Assembly: GCA_913060895.1 (NCBI GenBank)
Contig: CAJXSN010000012.1
Span: 19,935 to 83,934, forward strand
Length of the DNA stretch: 64,000 bases
Origin: an uncultured Sphingomonadaceae bacterium
GTDB lineage: Bacteria > Pseudomonadota > Alphaproteobacteria > Sphingomonadales > Sphingomonadaceae
Direction: 5' to 3'
The translations under genes were made by a program, and so were the position numbers. Positions 10,196 to 18,832 of this stretch are shown here, in pieces (the first letter of the stretch is position 1; each line of letters opens with the position of its first letter). The notes below the pieces were generated by a model. The model saw only the letters and a list, made by a program, of their open reading frames with translations, was not told the DNA's origin and made no database searches.

Positions 10196-11308
10196 ATGCC
10201 GCACGAAAACCTGTTCGAACCTCTCACGATGGGCGCTTTCAAAGCGCGCAACCGCGTTCTGATGGCACCGCTTACCCGGGGCCGCGCGACACAGCCCGGC
10301 TACGTCCCCAACGAAATGATGAAAACATATTACACCCAGCGCAGCGGCGCCGGGCTGATCATCAGCGAGGCAACCGGCATCAGCCGCGAAGGTCTGGGCT
10401 GGCCTGCGGCACCCGGCATCTGGTCGGACGAACAGGTCGAAGGCTGGAAGCCGGTGACGCAGTCCGTGCATGACGCGGGCGGCCTGATCATCCTTCAGCT
10501 GTGGCATATGGGCCGTGTGGTCCATCCCGATTTCCTGGACGGCGATGCACCGGTATCGGCCAGCGCCACGACGGCACCCGGCCATGCCCACACGCCAACC
10601 GGCCGGCAGGATCACCAGCAGGCCCGCGAACTGTCGGTGGCGGAAATTGCCCGGGTGGTGAGCGACTATGCGCACGCTGCGGAAAACGCCAAGAAGGCAG
10701 GCTTCGACGGTGTTCAACTGCACGGCGCAAACGGCTATCTTGTCGATCAATTCCTGCGCCGCTCAACAAATTTGCGGACCGACGAATATGGCGGCTCCGC
10801 CGAAAACCGCGCACGCTTCCTCGATGAAGTGCTGACGGCACTGGTGGGCGTCTGGGGGGCAGACCGGGTTGCCCTGCGTCTATCGCCAAATGGTGAAACA
10901 CAAGGCTGCGACGATCCCGATCCCGCAACGACATTCGGTGTAGCCGCCAGCATCGCGCAAAAACATGAACTGGCGTTCCTCGAACTGCGTGAGCCCGGCC
11001 CCAATGGAACCTTCGGATCGACCGATGTGCCCAAGCAGAGCCCGATGATACGCTCTACCTTCAACGGACCGCTGGTGTTGAACAGCGATTACACCCCGCA
11101 GGAAGCCAGCAGCGACATTGCAGACGGCAAGTGCGATGCAGTGGCCTTCGGTCGCCCGTTCATTTCCAATCCGGATCTGGTCGAACGCATTCGCGCAGGC
11201 GCTCCGCTGGCGGAGAACGTCAATGCCCCGCAAAGCTGGTATCTGCCGGGCGCGGAAGGGTATATCGACTACCCCACGATGGCCGAAGAAACCTCGGTCT
11301 CTGCGTAA
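10196..11308 (+). CDS. Old yellow enzyme family NADH:flavin oxidoreductase
   Basis: FMN-dependent ene-reductase of about 370 aa related to NemA. It reduces activated C=C bonds or nitro compounds with NAD(P)H. Signature segments are ENLFEPLTMGAFKARNRVLMAPLTRGRA at the N-terminus, LQLWHMGRV, and the substrate-anion pair in QLHGANGYLVDQFL (His and Asn). RSTNLRTDEYGGSAENRARF and the FMN phosphate segment AFGRPFISNPDLVERI follow. The track begins at a GTG (10157). ATG 10196, preceded by GAGAA, aligns with family N-termini and is preferred; ATG 10178 is a third option. The next gene follows after 26 bp on the same strand. Confidence 0.93.
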   Translation: MPHENLFEPLTMGAFKARNRVLMAPLTRGRATQPGYVPNEMMKTYYTQRSGAGLIISEATGISREGLGWPAAPGIWSDEQVEGWKPVTQSVHDAGGLIILQLWHMGRVVHPDFLDGDAPVSASATTAPGHAHTPTGRQDHQQARELSVAEIARVVSDYAHAAENAKKAGFDGVQLHGANGYLVDQFLRRSTNLRTDEYGGSAENRARFLDEVLTALVGVWGADRVALRLSPNGETQGCDDPDPATTFGVAASIAQKHELAFLELREPGPNGTFGSTDVPKQSPMIRSTFNGPLVLNSDYTPQEASSDIADGKCDAVAFGRPFISNPDLVERIRAGAPLAENVNAPQSWYLPGAEGYIDYPTMAEETSVSA

Positions 11309-11334
11309 GCAAGCACGGAAATAGGGTGGTCGGC

Positions 11335-12219
11335 ATGACAGCACAGATGCGATCTTGGTTAGTTGTGCCGGCCGACCAACCCGACAAGCTGGAGAAGGTT
11401 GTCGGTCTGGATGCCGATGTGATCCTGCTCGACCTGTCCTGCGTGGCAGAGAGCGGCAAGGCCGATGCCCGTGCATTGACGGCCGAATTCCTCGGTTCCC
11501 GCCCCGCCCCGCGAGGCGGGTTGCCGGGCGCGCGCCGGTGGGTGCGGATAAATCCGCTGGGCACGGCCCATTGGCGCGAAGATCTGGTCGCCCTGATGCC
11601 CGGCGTGCCGGACGGCATCATGCTGCCGCGCGCCACTGGCGCTGCCGATATTACCCAGTTGGCAGCTGAAATTTACGAGCTGGAGCAGAAAACTCCCGCT
11701 GAACTCAATTCCGTCCGTATCGTGCCGCAAGTGGGCGATACCCCCGCCGCAGCCCTTGCCATTGCCGATCTGGTGCGTGACCTGCATCCGCGCCTGGCCG
11801 GTCTGTCATGGGATGCCGATGCCATGCTTGCATCGGGCGGAATGCGCCCCTTTGGCAAAGGGGTGCGGCGCTGGCCCGCCCCGCTGGGCCATGTTCGCGC
11901 CTCCGTGGTGCTGGCCGCGCGGGCCAATGGCCTGTTCGCGCTCGAGACACCCAGCAATGTTACGCGTGATGCCGATATTTTCCGGGCTGTTGCGACAGAA
12001 GCGCGTGCCGCCGGTTTCGACGCCATGATCGCCCGCCACCCTGCGCAGGTAAAACCGATCGAGGAAATTTTCGCTCCTACGGATGAAGAGCGTTCGCGGG
12101 CTGCGGCTATTATCGCTGCATTCGAACTGCAGCCAGAGGTTCAGGTCGTTACGGTCGATCGCTTTGCTGCGGATCGCATCGAACTGGCCCGCGCCCGTAG
12201 AATTGTCGGCGAAATCTAG
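11335..12219 (+). CDS. HpcH/HpaI aldolase / CitE-like protein with altered active site
   Basis: CitE-like TIM-barrel protein of 294 aa. The fold is indicated by MRSWLVVPADQPDKLEK, RRWVRINPLGTAHW and ARHPAQVKPI, matching the family order. The usual catalytic segments are degraded: the DLEDAV motif reads DLSCVAES, the metal-ligand ET region reads VGDTPAAA, and the FGAEDL region reads SWDADAML. It may act on an unusual substrate or be a non-classical member. The ORF track begins 204 bp earlier, inside the preceding gene; ATG 11335 gives the family N-terminus. Compare the canonical paralogue at 44134-45045. Probably co-transcribed with the old yellow enzyme gene. Confidence 0.82.
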   Translation: MTAQMRSWLVVPADQPDKLEKVVGLDADVILLDLSCVAESGKADARALTAEFLGSRPAPRGGLPGARRWVRINPLGTAHWREDLVALMPGVPDGIMLPRATGAADITQLAAEIYELEQKTPAELNSVRIVPQVGDTPAAALAIADLVRDLHPRLAGLSWDADAMLASGGMRPFGKGVRRWPAPLGHVRASVVLAARANGLFALETPSNVTRDADIFRAVATEARAAGFDAMIARHPAQVKPIEEIFAPTDEERSRAAAIIAAFELQPEVQVVTVDRFAADRIELARARRIVGEI

Positions 12220-12240
12220 GGCTGCCTAGCCGCTATAGCC

Positions 12241-12540
12241 TTATTCCCCCGCACCACCTTCGGTGCCAGTCTCTTCGGTGCCAGTCTCTTCGGTGCCAGC
12301 CTCTTCGCTGGCGTCGTCGCTCTCATCTTCCTCCTCGTCCACGCCGCCGCGCGATGGGGCCTTGGACGTCACCGCATCCAACGGCAGCATCGCGTCGCTG
12401 ATAGAGCCGCCCTCCACTTTGCCCTCAGCGCCGGAGCCCTCAGCGGCCGCCTCTGCAAGGTCGGCATCGCCGCCGCAGGCAGACAGGGCAAACACTCCGA
12501 ATGAAATAAAGGCAGCAGCAGGAAATTTCAGGCGATTCAT
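12241..12540 (-). CDS. Small lipoprotein with acidic repetitive tail
   Basis: The 99-aa protein starts [24 protein letters not shown], a lipoprotein signal with lipobox LSAC, so it should be lipidated on Cys. The rest is low-complexity and very acidic ([17 protein letters not shown]), ending in in-frame GTEET repeats. The ATG overlaps the lipB stop by 4 bp (ATGA), implying translational coupling. The ORF track adds 43 upstream residues that lie inside lipB and were discarded. Function unknown; no domain recognised. Confidence 0.75.
   Translation of the reverse strand: MNRLKFPAAAFISFGVFALSACGGDADLAEAAAEGSGAEGKVEGGSISDAMLPLDAVTSKAPSRGGVDEEEDESDDASEEAGTEETGTEETGTEGGAGE
12259..12303 (-). repeat. 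Three 15-bp in-frame tandem repeats
   Basis: Three consecutive copies of ttcggtgccagtctc (plus strand; the third has one change) encode the ETGTE repeats at the C-terminus of the small lipoprotein. The unit length is a multiple of three, so copy-number changes would keep the frame. Confidence 0.9.
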
Positions 12541-13205
12541 TCGGTTTCTCCGGAAAGCGCGGCGAAAAAGCCGGGCGCGGTATCCATCAGCGCCGCATCC
12601 CATTCTGCTGGCGAGAGCGCAATGCCCAGTTTGGCAAGACTGGTGACACCCAGCGTTTCGATCCCGCACGGCACGATACCGCTGAAATGCGAAAGATCGG
12701 GCGACAGGTTCACCGAAAACCCGTGCATCGTAACCCAGCGCCGCACCCGCACGCCGATGGCACCGATTTTCGCCTCCACTCCGTCTGTATCACGGGTCCA
12801 GATGCCCACCCGGCCGTCCACCGACCAGCTTTCCACCCCCAGTGTCGCAAGGGTGGTAATCACCCATCCTTCAAGCGAATGGACAAAGCGCCGTACATCG
12901 CGCCCGCGCATTTTCAGATCGAGCAGCACATAACCGACCCGCTGGCCCGGCCCGTGATAGGTATAACGCCCGCCACGCCCCGTCTCGACAACATCGAAAC
13001 GCGGATCAAGCATTTCCGCCGGATCGGCGCTGGTTCCGGCGGTGTACACGGGCGGATGCTCCAGCAGCCAGACCAGCTCGCTCGCTTCGCCTGCCGAAAT
13101 GGCGCTGTTGCGCGCCTCCATTTCGGCCAGCGCGGCGCGGTAAGGCACAGGCGCTTGCTCCTGCTGCCATTCGATCATGTCGCCGGAAAGGTCCATCACT
13201 GCCAT
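12537..13205 (-). CDS. lipB: Lipoyl(octanoyl) transferase LipB
   Basis: Transfers octanoate from acyl-carrier protein to lipoyl domains in the first step of lipoate synthesis. The 222-aa protein carries [11 protein letters not shown], the RGG-HGPGQ block [22 protein letters not shown], the catalytic Lys segment [21 protein letters not shown], and the catalytic Cys in [15 protein letters not shown]. All expected residues are present at normal length. It is coupled to the downstream lipoprotein gene by a 4-bp overlap. lipA is not in this window. Confidence 0.96.
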   Translation of the reverse strand: MAVMDLSGDMIEWQQEQAPVPYRAALAEMEARNSAISAGEASELVWLLEHPPVYTAGTSADPAEMLDPRFDVVETGRGGRYTYHGPGQRVGYVLLDLKMRGRDVRRFVHSLEGWVITTLATLGVESWSVDGRVGIWTRDTDGVEAKIGAIGVRVRRWVTMHGFSVNLSPDLSHFSGIVPCGIETLGVTSLAKLGIALSPAEWDAALMDTAPGFFAALSGETE

Positions 13206-13255
13206 TGCTGGAGCAGTGCGCTGCGCTTATCAAGGGTGCAAGCAGGGAGAATATG

Positions 13256-14125
13256 ATGGCCGCAAGCAATTCGTTCGACATGAGCCGCGCCTGGGAGGAA
13301 GCGACAGCCCTGCTGCGCGCCAACCGGCAAGTGGTCGCGGTGGTGTCAGGTGTGTTCTTCTTCCTGCCCTATCTGGCGGTGACCATGCTTGTGCCCGATC
13401 TTGGAACAATCATGGGCACCCAGTCGGTCGGCGGCGATCCGGAAGCAGCGATGGCCGCTATGGAGGCGGCGTTTCTTGAATATTGGTGGGTCTTTGTCCT
13501 GCTGGCCGTGGTTCAGGGCGTCGGAACGCTGGGCCTGCTGGCCATGCTGGGCCGCGATGGCAGGCCGACACTGGGCGAAGCGCTGACGAGCGGGCTGGCC
13601 GGATTGCTGCCTTATCTGGCGGCCAATATCCTGGTTGCCTTCGCCATAGTGCTGATCCTGGCAATCCTGGTGATGATCCTGTCACTCACCGGATCGCAGG
13701 CAATCGCCAGTCTGCCGATCGTTCTGGCGTTTCCGGTGATGATTTACGTCTATGTGAAAATATCCCTCCTCGCCCCGGTGATCGCAGTGGAGGACAGTCG
13801 CAATCCCGTCGCTGCTGTCCGGCGTTCGTGGGGCCTGACGAAAGGCAATTCCTTCCGCCTGCTGCTGTTCTACGCGTTGCTGATTGTGGCCTTCATCGTA
13901 GTCAGCCTGGTGCTGACGATGATTTTCGGAGTGCTTTTTGCCCTGCTCGGGGAGACGGCAGGACTGATTGGCGGGGCGATTGTCAGTTCGGCAATCAATG
14001 CAGTGATGATGGTGGTGCTTCTGGCGGCAATGGCGGCGGCCCACCGGCAGTTATCCGGGCATGCCACACGGGCCAGCATGCCCAGCGTACCCTCTGTCAC
14101 CAAGGGCGGATCGAAGGGCGACTAA
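13256..14125 (+). CDS. Multi-helix membrane protein (GPDPase membrane-domain-like)
   Basis: Integral membrane protein of about 289 aa with six predicted helices, for example VVAVVSGVFFFLPYLAVTML, LLPYLAANILVAFAIVLILAI and LLLFYALLIVAFIVVSLVL. The stretch PVIAVEDSRNPVAAVRRSWGLTKGNSFRLLLFY is typical of membrane domains found next to glycerophosphodiester phosphodiesterases and in related uncharacterised proteins. There is no catalytic domain here. Starts: ATG 13256 follows GGGAGA at 5 bp. The track start at 13205 overlaps lipB and was rejected. Converges with the methyltransferase gene with a 4-bp overlap. Role unknown. Confidence 0.7.
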   Translation: MAASNSFDMSRAWEEATALLRANRQVVAVVSGVFFFLPYLAVTMLVPDLGTIMGTQSVGGDPEAAMAAMEAAFLEYWWVFVLLAVVQGVGTLGLLAMLGRDGRPTLGEALTSGLAGLLPYLAANILVAFAIVLILAILVMILSLTGSQAIASLPIVLAFPVMIYVYVKISLLAPVIAVEDSRNPVAAVRRSWGLTKGNSFRLLLFYALLIVAFIVVSLVLTMIFGVLFALLGETAGLIGGAIVSSAINAVMMVVLLAAMAAAHRQLSGHATRASMPSVPSVTKGGSKGD

Positions 14126-14751
14126 TCCTTCCAGCCCCAGAACAACTTGCACGGCAGGATATTCCAGAACTCGAACCCGCTATCGATGCGGGTGAATTCC
14201 TGCGCCATCAGATCCCGCACGGCAGCGGTGAACTGATAGGCCATGAATGCGCCGCCGGGGCGCAATATGCGATGTGTGCCCGCCATGATTGCAGGGCCGA
14301 CACCGTTCGGCAGGGTGGAGAAAGGCAGGCCGGACAGGATGTAATCGGCGTGGCCGCGCCCGCTGGCCTGCACGATTTCCTCTACATCGGCGGCCGATCC
14401 CAGCACGGCGGTAAAGCGGCTGTCACGGATCGTTTCGTTGAGATAATCGACAAACAGCGGGTTGGTGTCGATCGCAATCAGCGCCCCATCGGCCGGCAGC
14501 TTCTCCAGAACCGGCAGGCAGAATGTACCGACCCCCGGCCCGTATTCCACGAACAGTTGGCAATTCGCCCAATCGACCGGCTCCAGCATCTTGTCTATCG
14601 TATAGCGGGAGGACGGGATTACCGAGCCGACCATGCGCGGATGTTCGATAAAGCCGCGTAAGAATACGCCCCAATGGCCGGACACACGGCCAGCGCGCTG
14701 GGCCAGACGGTCGCGCAACCTTCCAAGGGCTAGAAAATCGTTATCGGCCAA
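14122..14751 (-). CDS. Class I SAM-dependent methyltransferase (phospholipid N-methyltransferase-like)
   Basis: The 209-aa protein begins with a segment seen in PmtA-like and rRNA-dimethylase-like proteins (GHWGVFLRGFIEHPRMVGSVIPSS). It then has the SAM-binding motif I FVEYGPGVGTF (about residue 68), the acidic motif II ALIAIDTN, and motif IV-like YILSGLPFS. The combination resembles bacterial phosphatidylethanolamine N-methyltransferases and related uncharacterised enzymes. Phospholipid is therefore the most likely substrate but is not shown. Psd, which makes phosphatidylethanolamine, lies elsewhere in the window (51.2 kb). Confidence 0.72.
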   Translation of the reverse strand: MADNDFLALGRLRDRLAQRAGRVSGHWGVFLRGFIEHPRMVGSVIPSSRYTIDKMLEPVDWANCQLFVEYGPGVGTFCLPVLEKLPADGALIAIDTNPLFVDYLNETIRDSRFTAVLGSAADVEEIVQASGRGHADYILSGLPFSTLPNGVGPAIMAGTHRILRPGGAFMAYQFTAAVRDLMAQEFTRIDSGFEFWNILPCKLFWGWKD

Positions 14752-14843
14752 GAGCGTCCTCCGTTGGGCAGGCGTCGGACGCTTACTATCCCTCTGCCAT
14801 ATTGCAACCGCCGCTTGGTCGGCCTAGCACCGCGATCAATATC

Positions 14844-16241
14844 ATGGCCGACGCCGATCCCCCTTCTCCCGCGATGGCAAAAGCGCCTTCCCTTACCCGT
14901 CCCCGCCCTATTTCGCGCGGCCGGCTGGTCCTGCTGTTTACAGTTATGCTGGTGACCGCAGCGGGCAATACGGCGATGCAGTCTGTCATGCCCAGCATCG
15001 GCACCGCGCTTGGCGTCTCCGATGTCTGGATCAGTCTGGCTTACAGCTGGTCCGCGATTTTGTGGGTCGGCTGTGCCCCGATCTGGGCAAAACGGAGCGA
15101 CCGGCGCGGCCGCAAGTCAATGATGGCGCTGGGTCTGATCGGCTTTTCCACATCGATGGCGCTGTGCGGAATTGTGCTGTGGGCCGGGCTGGCGGGTCTG
15201 ATCCCGGCGCTGTGGACGTTGGTGCTGTTTGCCTCGTGCCGCGCGCTGTACGGTCTGTTCGGCTCTGCGGCGCCGCCCGCCGTGCAGGCCTATGTCGCCA
15301 GCCGTACGCCGCGCGCAGAACGGACACAGGCGCTGTCGCTGATCTCTTCCAGCTTCGGGCTCGGCACAGTAGTCGGCCCGGCACTCGCGCCCTTGCTGAT
15401 CTTCCCGTTCATTGGCCTGACCGGCCCGTTTATCGCCTTTGCCGCAATCGGTGTCGTCACCCTGATGGCCCTCCGCCTGCGCCTGCCCAATGATGAACCG
15501 CAATTTGCGGCACGCGGAGCGGCATTCGATGCGCCCTACGGCAATAGCGGTTCTGCCCGGCACGACCATAAGCGCAAGGGCGAACCTGAAGCGGCCCAGA
15601 CCATCAGCGAGGATGATGACGACACGCTGCCCGGCGATATCCCCGACCTCGCCTGGCGCGATGCCCGCACCACGCCGTGGTACATTGCCGGATTGCTGGG
15701 CGGCCATGCCCAGGCAATGACTCTGGGTATAGCGGGCTTCCTGGTGCTCGACCGGCTGGGGCTGCGGGCCGATCCGATGGCGGGCGCCGGCCCCGTCGGC
15801 ATCGTGCTGATGGTGGGCGCTGTGGCGACTTTGCTGGCGCAATGGGGCCTGATACCGACACTGCATCTGGGTCCGCGCGCAGCGACTCTGTCGGGCATGA
15901 TGCTGGCCATAGCCGGCGTGACATTGTTCGCCGTGGCGCAGGATCTGCATGCGATTGCGCTTGGCTTCGGCATCGCTTCGCTTGGCTTCGGACTGTTCCG
16001 GCCCGGATTTACAGCCGGGGCCTCGCTAGCGGTCTCGCGCCCAGAACAGGGACAGGTGTCGGGCAAGGTTGCGTCGATCAACGGGGCCGGTTTCGTTTAC
16101 GCCCCTGCGCTGGGTGTATGGCTGTATGGCCATTCGGACTGGCTGGCGTTCATCACAGTAGTGCTGTTCTGCCTGGCCGCGCTGCTGCTTGGCTGGCGGG
16201 GACTGCAGGCCGATGAGGATCTGACGACCGAGCGTACCTAG
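14844..16241 (+). CDS. Major facilitator superfamily transporter
   Basis: About 465 aa with a 12-helix MFS pattern split by a polar central loop (residues about 225-275, EPEAAQTISEDDDDTLPGD). The inter-helix 2-3 motif is WAKRSDRRGRKSMM, close to the MFS A-motif, and helix 5 has FGLGTVVGPALAPLL, resembling the antiporter C-motif. A drug or metabolite exporter is likely. The track start is TTG 14802. ATG 14844 is preferred, with ATG 14874 also possible. Its end overlaps the convergent ArsC-like gene by 4 bp. Confidence 0.85.
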   Translation: MADADPPSPAMAKAPSLTRPRPISRGRLVLLFTVMLVTAAGNTAMQSVMPSIGTALGVSDVWISLAYSWSAILWVGCAPIWAKRSDRRGRKSMMALGLIGFSTSMALCGIVLWAGLAGLIPALWTLVLFASCRALYGLFGSAAPPAVQAYVASRTPRAERTQALSLISSSFGLGTVVGPALAPLLIFPFIGLTGPFIAFAAIGVVTLMALRLRLPNDEPQFAARGAAFDAPYGNSGSARHDHKRKGEPEAAQTISEDDDDTLPGDIPDLAWRDARTTPWYIAGLLGGHAQAMTLGIAGFLVLDRLGLRADPMAGAGPVGIVLMVGAVATLLAQWGLIPTLHLGPRAATLSGMMLAIAGVTLFAVAQDLHAIALGFGIASLGFGLFRPGFTAGASLAVSRPEQGQVSGKVASINGAGFVYAPALGVWLYGHSDWLAFITVVLFCLAALLLGWRGLQADEDLTTERT

Positions 16242-16582
16242 AGAATTTCCTCGATACGCTCTGTCGGGCGGCCCAGCCGCACGCCTTTCTCCGTCTCCAC
16301 CAGTGGCCGCTCAATATAGCGCGGGTCTTCTGCCATTGCGGCCAAAACCGTCTGATCGCCCGCTTCTGTCAATCCGCGCTCCTTCGCATCGGTGCCGCTG
16401 GTTCGCACGCCTTCACGCGGAGCCATTCCGGCATCGCGGTACAGCTGCGCCAGCTTATCCTGCGTCGGCGGCGTCTTCAGATAACGAACCACTTCGAGGT
16501 CGATGCCATCCTTACCCTCCAGCAAAGCCAGTGCCGCGCGGGATTTGCTGCAATTGGGATTGTGCCAGATCGTCGCTTTCAT
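16238..16582 (-). CDS. ArsC/Spx-family protein (glutaredoxin-type arsenate reductase)
   Basis: The 114-aa thioredoxin-fold protein starts MKATIWHNPNCSKSRAALALLE. The single catalytic Cys of ArsC-type arsenate reductases sits in NPNCSKSR, and the C-terminal half has RPLVETEKGVRLGRPTERI, the usual anion-binding Arg region. It would reduce arsenate with glutathione/glutaredoxin, or be a YfgD-like relative. The start at 16582 has GGAAGG upstream and matches the family. The track version adds 11 residues. No arsR or arsB is adjacent, so arsenic function is uncertain, although arsenosugar-type glycosyltransferases lie at 21.7 kb. Confidence 0.85.
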   Translation of the reverse strand: MKATIWHNPNCSKSRAALALLEGKDGIDLEVVRYLKTPPTQDKLAQLYRDAGMAPREGVRTSGTDAKERGLTEAGDQTVLAAMAEDPRYIERPLVETEKGVRLGRPTERIEEIL

Positions 16583-16667
16583 CGGGTGCCTTCCGGTGTT
16601 GGGTAAATGTGACACCGATGCTTAGCGAACAGAAAAAATTCGCCAAGCGCGAAAACAGGGTTGCGAG

Positions 16668-16713
16668 TGCGAGTAATTCTCAATAGCGGGGCTTGTATTG
16701 AGAATTACTCGCA
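16668..16713. promoter_or_regulatory. Perfect inverted pair of Fur-box-like sites
   Basis: Two 18-nt arms, tgcgagtaattctcaata (16668-16685) and its exact reverse complement (16696-16713), are separated by 10 nt. Each arm resembles proteobacterial Fur boxes of the TGCGAATAATTCTCA type. The pair ends 14 bp before the ATG of a siderophore-receptor gene, where bound Fur would block transcription or initiation when iron is plentiful. The repeat is seen directly. The Fur assignment is inferred from similarity and context. Confidence 0.7.
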
Positions 16714-16727
16714 AGAAAGCCTTTACC

Positions 16728-18809
16728 ATGCGCACCTCCATCCGTACCGCCCTGCTGCTGACTGCGAGTCTGACAATCCCGCAAACCGCATTCGCCGCCG
16801 ATGATCTTGCTCCCGAACGTGAGTATCTGCCCGGCGAAATCACCGTGGTCGGGGCCAGGGACGGATACGATACCGATGACGGTTCCACCGGCACCAAAAC
16901 TCCTACTCCGTTAATCGATGTGCCCCAGACGGTGACCTTCATCACCGAAGACCAGCTGGAGGACCAGTCCGTTCGCCAGTTAGGCGAAGCCTTGCGTTAT
17001 GTCCCTGGTGTCAGTCTGGAAACAGGCGAAGGCCATCGTGACGAGATTTTCATTCGCGGGCAGGAAACCACTGCCGATTTCTACATCGACGGCCTGCGTG
17101 ACGATGCGCAATACTATCGCTCGCTCTACAACGTCAGCCGCGTCGAAGTGCTGAAGGGCGCCAATGCATTGATCTTCGGGCGTGGCGGCGGCGGCGGTGT
17201 GGTCAACCGCGTCAGCAAACGGGCCGATCTGTCTGATGTGTTCACAAGCGCCGATTTCTCGGTCGATACCTTCGGCGCATTTGCCGGTGTGGTCGATGTG
17301 AACCAGCCGGTCGGCGATACTGTCGCGCTGCGGCTGGCCGCGACTTACGAGGAATTCGGCAACGACCGTGATTTCTATGAAGGCCGCTTCATCGGCATCT
17401 CTCCCACCGTAACGGCGCAGCTTGGCCCCGACACCGTGCTGCGCGCGACCTACACCTATGATGATGACAACCGCGTAGTCGATCGCGGCGTTCCGTCTTT
17501 TGATGGCGGCCCGCTGCAAGGGTTCGACTCTACATTCTTCGGCGCGCCCGGCTTCAACAATACCAGCGCCGAAGTGCATATCGGCCGTGTGCGGCTGGAG
17601 CATGAATTCTCCGATACCCTCAGCGTCAACGCCTCTGCCCAATATGCCGATTACGACAAGCTCTACGCCAATATCCTGCCACGCAGCACCGATCTGGCGA
17701 CCGTCGAGCTGGGCGGATATCAGGATGGCCAGACGCGCCAGAACCTGATCGGGCAGGCCAATCTGGTCTGGCAGGTCGATACAGGCGCCCTGTCCAACAC
17801 CCTGCTGGTAGGGATAGAAGGCAGCACGCAGGACAGCACGAACACCCGCCGCAATGCGGTTTTTGCAGACGGAGCATCGACGCCGCTGGCAGACACCATC
17901 GCCGTGCCCGCCTTCACCCTCTCCCCGATTATCCGTGACCGCGCGAGCGAGCTGGGTGTGTTCTCGGCCTATATCCAGAATCAGCTGGAAATCGGCGACA
18001 AGGTGGAGATTGTTGCCGGCCTGCGTTACGACCGGTTCGATCTGGAAACCGAAGACCGTCTGGCCGGCGCCCCGGGCAACAGGGTGGATACAGAAGTCAG
18101 CCCCCGCGTCGGCCTGATTTTCAAGCCCCGCGAGAATGTCTCCCTTTACGCATCCTATGCCGAAAGCTTCCTGCCGCAGGCGGGCGACCAGTTCTTTCTG
18201 CTTTCCCCCACTGCCGCCACGCTGGATCCCGAAAAGTTCGAAAATCTGGAGATCGGCGCGAAATGGGCGGTGCGCCCCGGACTGCTTGCCACGGTATCGC
18301 TGTTCCGGCTCGACCGTGACAACACCACCGCGCCCGACCCTGCCAATACCGGTTTGACGGTGCTGACCGGCGCCAGCCGTGTAGAGGGCTTCGAAGCCAA
18401 TCTGATCGGTGAAGTCACGCCGTTCTGGGAAGCCAGCCTAGGCTACACCTATCTCGATGGGGAAATCACGCAAACCACCGCGTCTGCCGCTGCCGGAACA
18501 ACACTGCAGCAGCTTCCCCGGCACCAGTTCAGCGCATGGAACCGCTTCGACGTAAGCTCGCAGCTCGGTTTCGGCATCGGGGTGATTTATCAGGACGAAC
18601 AGTTCACCAGCTTCTCCAACCAGGTAACGTTACCGGACTACTGGCGCTTCGACGCGGCTGTGTTTTATGATGTGAACGAGCGTGTTTCGCTCCAGCTCAA
18701 TATCGAGAACCTGTTCGACGAAAGCTATTACCCAAGCGCTCATGGCGACAGCAACATCCAGCCAGGCGAGCCGTTCAGCGCGCGATTTGGTGTGCGGCTG
18801 AAAATGTAG
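16728..18809 (+). CDS. TonB-dependent siderophore receptor
   Basis: Outer-membrane ferric-siderophore receptor of about 693 aa. The signal peptide MRTSIRTALLLTASLTIPQTAFA is followed by a TonB-box-like GEITVVGA. The plug (residues about 45-165) contains IDVPQTVTFITEDQLEDQS, LGEALRYVPGV, IFIRGQETTADFYIDGLRDD and VEVLKGANALIFGRGGGGGVVNRVSK, all typical of siderophore receptors of the FhuE/FepA-like type. The barrel ends FSARFGVRLKM. ATG 16728 gives the signal peptide. The track start (TTG 16698) lies inside the Fur-like repeat and was rejected. It should be induced by iron starvation. Converges with the FeS protein gene. Confidence 0.92.
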   Translation: MRTSIRTALLLTASLTIPQTAFAADDLAPEREYLPGEITVVGARDGYDTDDGSTGTKTPTPLIDVPQTVTFITEDQLEDQSVRQLGEALRYVPGVSLETGEGHRDEIFIRGQETTADFYIDGLRDDAQYYRSLYNVSRVEVLKGANALIFGRGGGGGVVNRVSKRADLSDVFTSADFSVDTFGAFAGVVDVNQPVGDTVALRLAATYEEFGNDRDFYEGRFIGISPTVTAQLGPDTVLRATYTYDDDNRVVDRGVPSFDGGPLQGFDSTFFGAPGFNNTSAEVHIGRVRLEHEFSDTLSVNASAQYADYDKLYANILPRSTDLATVELGGYQDGQTRQNLIGQANLVWQVDTGALSNTLLVGIEGSTQDSTNTRRNAVFADGASTPLADTIAVPAFTLSPIIRDRASELGVFSAYIQNQLEIGDKVEIVAGLRYDRFDLETEDRLAGAPGNRVDTEVSPRVGLIFKPRENVSLYASYAESFLPQAGDQFFLLSPTAATLDPEKFENLEIGAKWAVRPGLLATVSLFRLDRDNTTAPDPANTGLTVLTGASRVEGFEANLIGEVTPFWEASLGYTYLDGEITQTTASAAAGTTLQQLPRHQFSAWNRFDVSSQLGFGIGVIYQDEQFTSFSNQVTLPDYWRFDAAVFYDVNERVSLQLNIENLFDESYYPSAHGDSNIQPGEPFSARFGVRLKM

Positions 18810-18832
18810 GAAAGCAGTGGCCCCTTGTCTGC

